A stretch of DNA of 9,926 bases from Chloroflexota bacterium. GTDB lineage: Bacteria; Chloroflexota; Dehalococcoidia; UBA2247; RBG-13-53-26. Shown one piece after another: positions 6,183 to 9,926 of this stretch. The DNA is taken from the NCBI GenBank assembly GCA_017885485.1, contig JAFNFZ010000344.1:195-10120 (forward strand). Reading direction: 5' to 3'. The notes below the pieces were generated by a model. It was not told where the DNA came from and ran no database searches. It saw nothing but the letters and a program-made list of their open reading frames with translations. The position numbers and the translations under genes were made by a program. Each line of letters starts with the position of its first letter. Within the stretch, counting starts at the first letter, position 1.

Positions 6183-7202
6183 TCATGACCTGACTCGCAT
6201 CCAGAAGCTCGATGGTTCGGCCATGGGAAACGACCTTCGCATCTCGTGGTACTCTGGAAACACTGCCAGAACACTCTCGGGGTATCTCAGCATCATGTGG
6301 TTTCCTGGCCAGAGCACCTCAAACCTCGAATTGAAGCACATAAACGCCTGCAACACCCACTGTTCATTCCAATAGAGTTGACTATCGAAGTAGACACCAG
6401 GATAGGGCTTCGGAAGCGAAATATCGTGGATATGTACCATGACACCTGGTCTCAGACGCGGCAGAATCTCGCAGTACTCCAGTTGCACATCACCGCCTGC
6501 CCGCAGTGCATGAGATGAATCGATGAAAAGAATATCGCCCGCCTCAAGTGAAGTGAACAAACCCAGATCCACATGCTGAACCTTGTCTTCAATGAGGCGC
6601 AGCAGATTGGGGCTAGCTTGCTTCAAACGAGGAATTGGGAAGGGCTCGATCACTACGAGGTGCGGTGACCTACCGGTTTCCTCCAAATTGCGCTGACATG
6701 CCGCTGCCGCCAACATTGTTGAAGCTCCACCTCCGATTTCGACAATGGTCTTTGGCCCGAAGTGGCGGATGAAGCAGTAGTAGACATGCGCATCGATGGC
6801 CATGAAACTTCCGTTGATGAGGTGAAACTGAGCCTGCTCGGACAATGATTGGTGGAGAGGAAAAGACTGCCTGAATTCCTCCAGATACAGAGGGAATACG
6901 GTTTGGAGGATATCCTGCGCATATGCCTCATTCATGTCCAGACCAACCATAGCAGAGCGCCTTTCCTGGAACGCCTCGTTCAAATCCTCCTCTTCAGGGA
7001 TTGGCAGATAGTAATGCTTCTTGAGCAGATGAAAGCCGTGCCTATAGAAAGTGTGATAGGCAATATTGGCAGGGACATACCTCAGCATAGCCGCCGTGAG
7101 TTCGCAGATAGGCAAAACCAGTAGGCATAAACACCTTGAGAAAAGGCGCTTGAGATTCTGAACCACACGCTTGATAGCCGGGCGAGTGTCGAGAACTCCC
7201 AT
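6183..7202 (-). CDS. Class I SAM-dependent methyltransferase (Methyltransf_24-like)
   Basis: A 339-residue protein with a Rossmann methyltransferase core. Motif I is TIVEIGGGASTML (152-164), an acidic residue ends strand 2 (VVIEPF, E186), and DILFIDSSHAL (223-233) and RPGVMVHIHDI (251-261) follow. YWNEQWVLQAFM (277-288) is the common C-terminal signature of this group. The N-terminal 150 residues form a separate region with a hydrophobic stretch at about 24-40 (CLCLLVLPICELTAAML) that might associate with the membrane. The substrate is unknown. Its place between the dehydratase and the 2-epimerase suggests it methylates the same deoxyamino sugar or the glycan carrying it, but that is inference. 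The ATG at 7202 has only a poor ribosome-binding site. It begins 45 bp after the dehydratase stop. Confidence 0.82.
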   Translation of the reverse strand: MGVLDTRPAIKRVVQNLKRLFSRCLCLLVLPICELTAAMLRYVPANIAYHTFYRHGFHLLKKHYYLPIPEEEDLNEAFQERRSAMVGLDMNEAYAQDILQTVFPLYLEEFRQSFPLHQSLSEQAQFHLINGSFMAIDAHVYYCFIRHFGPKTIVEIGGGASTMLAAAACQRNLEETGRSPHLVVIEPFPIPRLKQASPNLLRLIEDKVQHVDLGLFTSLEAGDILFIDSSHALRAGGDVQLEYCEILPRLRPGVMVHIHDISLPKPYPGVYFDSQLYWNEQWVLQAFMCFNSRFEVLWPGNHMMLRYPESVLAVFPEYHEMRRSFPMAEPSSFWMRVRS

Positions 7203-7247
7203 TACCCTGTACTCACAACTCCTGCCATCAACCGTGCATCAAGACCT

Positions 7248-8318
7248 TCATGCCAAGATATCCTCTTCCGACGTGATCCCGTCTTCAACCCTGAGGTTGT
7301 GCTTCTTCAGCAGCGCAGGTAACCTGGCCTTGCTCATCACGTTGTCTGCCGAACTAAACTCTCTTTCCAGGTGACCGATGACATCTCCAGACGGCCTGAG
7401 CTCCGGCAGCATCGGCAGGATCACATAGTAGTTGCCTCGCTCTATGGTGCGATAGGCCTCCTCTTCCGACACCAGAATCTCATGGACCTTCTCACCCGGG
7501 CGAATGCCTGTGATGGTTGTCTTGATGGGTCGCCCGGCAATGAGCGCCTCTGCCAGGTCAACAACCCGAACTGACGGCACCCGAGGGATATACATCTCCC
7601 CACGCCTGGCTTCGCGTAACGCTGCAAAGATAGTGTCTACCGCCTGATCGAGGCTGAGCAGAAACCGCGTCATGTCAGCCGTGGTAATCGTCACTGGTCC
7701 GCCATTGCGGATCTGTTCGTGGAATAGCGGAACAACCGACCCCCGGGATGCCAACACGTTGCCGTAGCGCACGCAGATGAACCTCGTGTCGGGGCAATTC
7801 AGATTCGCCCCTATGAACAACCGTTCTTGTATCGCCTTGGTCATACCCATGACGTTCACTGGCTTGCATGCCTTATCTGTAGAAATGCCCACCACCGTCT
7901 CGACTGCCAGGTCGTTCTCCCGGATTGCCCGAACAACGTTCTCCGGACCCCCGATGTTGGTCTGCACCGCCTCGAAAGGAAAATACTCGCATGTGGGCAC
8001 CTGCTTCAGCGCCGCCGCGTTGAAGACAACGTCAGCATTGCGCAGGACGGCACAGACACTGTGGTAGTCCCTCACATCGCCGATATGGAACTGCAGAATC
8101 TGTTCGAAATTCCGATAGATGACCTCATCCGTGGCCCCCTTCTGGGTCTGATAGGCCAGGCGCATGGCATGCTGCTTGGCCTCATCACGCGAAAACACCG
8201 TAATTGTCTTGGGCGTCCCCAGTTCGGCGCTCAGCAGTCTACGGACCAGGACTTTCCCCAGCGATCCGGTGCCTCCAGTGACTACGACTCTCTTCTTACT
8301 GAGAATGTTGTTTGGCAT
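7248..8318 (-). CDS. UDP-GlcNAc 4,6-dehydratase/5-epimerase, CapE/WbjB/FnlA type
   Basis: A 356-residue extended SDR of the polysaccharide_synt_2 (CapD-like) group. It converts UDP-GlcNAc to a UDP-2-acetamido-2,6-dideoxy-hexos-4-ulose, in this subgroup with C5 inversion to the L series. The NAD(P)-binding loop is TGGTGSLG (14-21), followed by FSRDEAKQHAMR (42-53), IGDVRD (79-84) and NAAALKQVP (100-108). The active-site region is ISTDKACKPVNVMGMTK (145-161). Met157 sits where the usual SDR Tyr of YxxxK should be, as in CapE/WbjB/FnlA and unlike PseB, which keeps Tyr; this favours the L-FucNAc/L-QuiNAc branch. The ATG at 8318 has GAGGGGG a few bases upstream and lies inside the end of the reductase gene (23-bp overlap), implying translational coupling. 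Confidence 0.93.
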   Translation of the reverse strand: MPNNILSKKRVVVTGGTGSLGKVLVRRLLSAELGTPKTITVFSRDEAKQHAMRLAYQTQKGATDEVIYRNFEQILQFHIGDVRDYHSVCAVLRNADVVFNAAALKQVPTCEYFPFEAVQTNIGGPENVVRAIRENDLAVETVVGISTDKACKPVNVMGMTKAIQERLFIGANLNCPDTRFICVRYGNVLASRGSVVPLFHEQIRNGGPVTITTADMTRFLLSLDQAVDTIFAALREARRGEMYIPRVPSVRVVDLAEALIAGRPIKTTITGIRPGEKVHEILVSEEEAYRTIERGNYYVILPMLPELRPSGDVIGHLEREFSSADNVMSKARLPALLKKHNLRVEDGITSEEDILA

Positions 8319-9213
8319 GGTACCCCCTCAATTGTGAATACGGAGTTCGATCCTCGCACATCTGTCGGATCATAGCCGGCCAGGCGGGTGCAATCAGGCC
8401 CGTCACTTGCCGGAATCGATCACCATTCAGACTGCGGTCACAGACAACGGATTCATCAGGTTCGATCTTGATGGTCAGTCCGTAGGCGTCCCGGACCAGT
8501 TCCAGAAGGTCCAATTTGCTGACAGGTTTCGATGCTACATGCCAGACCCCGTGCAGGTCCGGATGCTCAGTGATTAGCCTCGCGATGATCTCGGCCAAGG
8601 CAATCGTGGTGAATCCACTGAAGATGGCTCGCTTGTAGCCAAGAACGGTCTTGCCCTCCTGACTCAGGAACCATTCGATCAGACCGTGAGAGGTCTCTAA
8701 TTCCCGCCCGATCATAGAGGTGCGCAACGTCAGACACCCGCCGCTGCCCACCTCACCCAGGAACTTCGTCCTTCCGTAGAGGTCTTCGGCATCGGATACG
8801 TCATCCTCCGTGTAGTTCCCCTTGCGACCCGAGAAGACGCAATCGGTGCTGATGTGAATCAGCCTGACCCTCTTCTGTGAGCATAACTGCGCCAGGCGGT
8901 GAGGGAAAAGCGCGTTCACTGAGATGCTCGCCAGCGGGTCACCAGACGCGGCAGCCTGCTTCACAATGCCGATGCAGTTCACGACGACCGCTGGCCGGAC
9001 TGAATTAATGACTCCTGCGACGCTCTCGAAGTCCCCTGCAGTCACACCGGTCAAGACCCGTGACCGGTCGAACAAGCCAGACTGGAAACGAGACTCGATC
9101 TGGCTTCTCAACGTGAAGTACGTGTCAAACCGCCCAGCCAGCGACTGCCACAGCTTGTGGCCTAGCATCCCGGACCCGCCCAAAACAAGGACTGTCATGC
9201 CATCAGATGCCAT
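8296..9213 (-). CDS. RmlD-type UDP-4-keto-sugar reductase (WbvR-like)
   Basis: A 305-residue SDR reductase of the RmlD_sub_bind group. It has VLVLGGSGMLGHKLW (8-22) for the cofactor, VVNCIGI (77-83), ISTDCVFSGRKGNYTEDD (121-138) and the catalytic YGRTK (146-150), then RTSMIGRE (164-171). In this setting it should reduce C4 of the keto sugar made by the next gene. CapF/WbjC proteins of L-FucNAc clusters are about 370 residues with a C-terminal cupin domain that epimerizes C3. That domain is absent here, and the STDCVFSGRKGNYTEDD wording resembles the short reductases of L-RhaNAc/L-QuiNAc clusters. The ATG at 9213 has AGGA 6 bases upstream; a second ATG at 9198 is possible. A dTDP-4-dehydrorhamnose reductase is the alternative, but no RmlA, RmlB or RmlC gene is in view. 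Confidence 0.9.
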   Translation of the reverse strand: MASDGMTVLVLGGSGMLGHKLWQSLAGRFDTYFTLRSQIESRFQSGLFDRSRVLTGVTAGDFESVAGVINSVRPAVVVNCIGIVKQAAASGDPLASISVNALFPHRLAQLCSQKRVRLIHISTDCVFSGRKGNYTEDDVSDAEDLYGRTKFLGEVGSGGCLTLRTSMIGRELETSHGLIEWFLSQEGKTVLGYKRAIFSGFTTIALAEIIARLITEHPDLHGVWHVASKPVSKLDLLELVRDAYGLTIKIEPDESVVCDRSLNGDRFRQVTGLIAPAWPAMIRQMCEDRTPYSQLRGYHAKQHSQ

Positions 9214-9573
9214 GTATCTTCCTGGTGGGTGCTCCCGCTGGTGGGCGCTTGCTCATGACTCCAACGGTGGCCCTGCTCGTTCGACCGGGGTCTCGATTTC
9301 CCCGGCGTGCTCCAGTATCCCGACTGATTTGAGAACGCCGCGTCACCTCGGAACGGAGGGGCAACCTGCCGCCCCTCGGTCGCTGAATGAGGCAGGGCGG
9401 CGCAGAAGCATGCGGGCAACAGGCTAGGCGATTGTCCTGCTGTCCCGTTCTGGCAATTGAGCAAGCCCATTTCTATGATGTGCCAGTCTACCATTCAAAC
9501 CCAAGAAGCGGCAATCCACTTGTCATCTCGTCGGGAGTGGATCAAGGTGCCTACCAGGCAGGAGGATTTCTGT
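9214..9573. other. 360-bp gap upstream of the sugar-biosynthesis operon
   Basis: No convincing gene or clear promoter is visible. On the minus strand a 30-codon stretch ending at the TGA near 9255 (RGVLKSVGILEHAG, then EIETPVERAGPP) looks somewhat protein-like. It is cut off upstream by another stop and I cannot assign it; it may be the tail of a lost gene. A hairpin at 9356-9377 is listed separately. The gap is large compared with the tight packing of the next four genes, so it may hold their promoter. Confidence 0.4.
9356..9377. other. Perfect 7-bp GC-rich hairpin
   Basis: GAGGGGC, an eight-base spacer and GCCCCTC form a perfect inverted repeat in the gap between the partial GT4 and the reductase. 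No T-run follows on either strand, so a classical terminator is not supported. Six of the seven pairs are G-C, so the stem would be stable in RNA. Confidence 0.35.
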
Positions 9574-9926
9574 CTAACGTTGGTCCGTATTGATCGTGCG
9601 GCGATGCGCAGAGGTGCTTAGCACCTTTTCGTATACTTGTTGCAGCTCTGTGGCAACCTTTGACCACTCGAATCGCAGAGCCCTGGTCCGGCTATTGCCT
9701 GACATCGCGCGCCGGCGTGAATCATCCCCAAGAAGGCCGATGACTTCACGGGCCAGACCCTCTGAGTCGCCGGGCGGCACCAGAACACCACAGGAATCGT
9801 CAAGATAGTCTCTCACACCCCCCACGTCCGTTGCCACCGTCGGGAGCCCACATGCCATTGCCTCGAGGATCGAGTTGTTTGCAGTGCAATCCATCATCGG
9901 CTGCATCAGCAATGCCGAGGTTTGAT
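9574..9926 (-). CDS. Glycosyltransferase family 4, C-terminal part (runs off the right edge)
   Basis: The frame is open to the right edge, so the N-terminal domain and true start lie outside the window. The visible 116 or so residues are the end of a Glycos_transf_1 domain. They read SALLMQPMMDCTANNSILEA and then MACGLPTVATDVGGVRDYLDD, followed by GVLVPPGDSEGLA and a helical tail (EWSKVATELQQVYEKVL). The Glu of ILEAMACG is the second Glu of the EX7E motif. The position of the first Glu is taken by another residue: CTANNSILE has no Glu seven residues earlier. This matches the T-ANN-LLEAMA variant seen in some GT4 proteins, and sets it apart from the other GT4 (1957-3051), which has a canonical EGFGLPPAE. 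It is separated by 360 bp from the reductase. Confidence 0.88.
   Translation of the reverse strand, partial: QTSALLMQPMMDCTANNSILEAMACGLPTVATDVGGVRDYLDDSCGVLVPPGDSEGLAREVIGLLGDDSRRRAMSGNSRTRALRFEWSKVATELQQVYEKVLSTSAHRRTINTDQR

Noticed and set aside
7827..8375. A 182-codon plus-strand ORF opposite the dehydratase
   Set aside because: It is the antisense of conserved dehydratase codons, and its translation has no recognisable family features.
8296..9213. Calling the reductase rmlD (dTDP-L-rhamnose pathway)
   Set aside because: No rmlA, rmlB or rmlC is in view, and the next genes handle UDP-N-acetylamino sugars, so a UDP-keto-sugar substrate is more likely.
8924..9427. A 167-codon plus-strand ORF across the reductase start and the gap
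   Set aside because: More than half is antisense to the reductase, and the rest is low-information, Pro/Arg-rich translation without motifs.
9195..9494. A 99-codon minus-strand ORF in the gap before the reductase
   Set aside because: No ribosome-binding site and no domain, and its composition is unlike the neighbouring proteins.
1..9926. Mobile element, CRISPR array, toxin-antitoxin or defence system
   Set aside because: No transposase, terminal inverted repeats, regularly spaced repeats or paired small genes are visible. All supported genes fit glycan biosynthesis.

Overview
The window is a bacterial cell-surface polysaccharide locus (O-antigen, capsule or exopolysaccharide type). Every supported gene lies on the minus strand, so the biological reading order is from high to low coordinates. 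I cannot assign the organism. Base composition is middling, and no rRNA, tRNA, phage, IS or CRISPR sequence is visible. No flippase (Wzx), polymerase (Wzy), ABC exporter or chain-length regulator lies inside the window, so it is an interior slice of a larger cluster.

In transcription order: the C-terminal part of a GT4 glycosyltransferase (9574 to beyond 9926); a gap of about 360 bp; an RmlD-type 4-keto-sugar reductase (8296-9213); a CapE/WbjB/FnlA-type UDP-GlcNAc 4,6-dehydratase/5-epimerase overlapping it by 23 bp (7248-8318); a class I SAM methyltransferase (6183-7202); a CapG/WbjD/FnlC-type UDP-sugar 2-epimerase (5006-6118); a short hairpin-bearing gap; a GT2 glycosyltransferase with a C-terminal membrane helix (3847-4881); a decayed second GT2 (3167-3846); a GT4 glycosyltransferase (1957-3051); a 370-bp stretch with a small uncertain ORF; a MycE/TylF-like methyltransferase (774-1586); a gene-poor stretch; and the N-terminal part of a HAD-superfamily hydrolase running off the left edge (1 to about 384).

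The reductase, dehydratase and 2-epimerase form a recognisable set for a UDP-N-acetyl-6-deoxy-L-hexosamine. The reductase lacks the C-terminal cupin domain of CapF/WbjC, so the Vibrio cholerae O37-like route (UDP-L-RhaNAc, then UDP-L-QuiNAc) fits better than the L-FucNAc route. The glycosyltransferases would place this and other sugars on a lipid-linked repeat unit, and the two methyltransferases could decorate them.

The right half (5000-9213) is tightly packed and intact. The left half (1-4900) has long gaps, a glycosyltransferase pseudogene and a diverged duplicated segment (613-755 and 1648-1771), which suggests recombination and gene decay. I see no wholly new system. The most notable items are the inferred L-QuiNAc route, the GT2 pseudogene and the duplicated segment.
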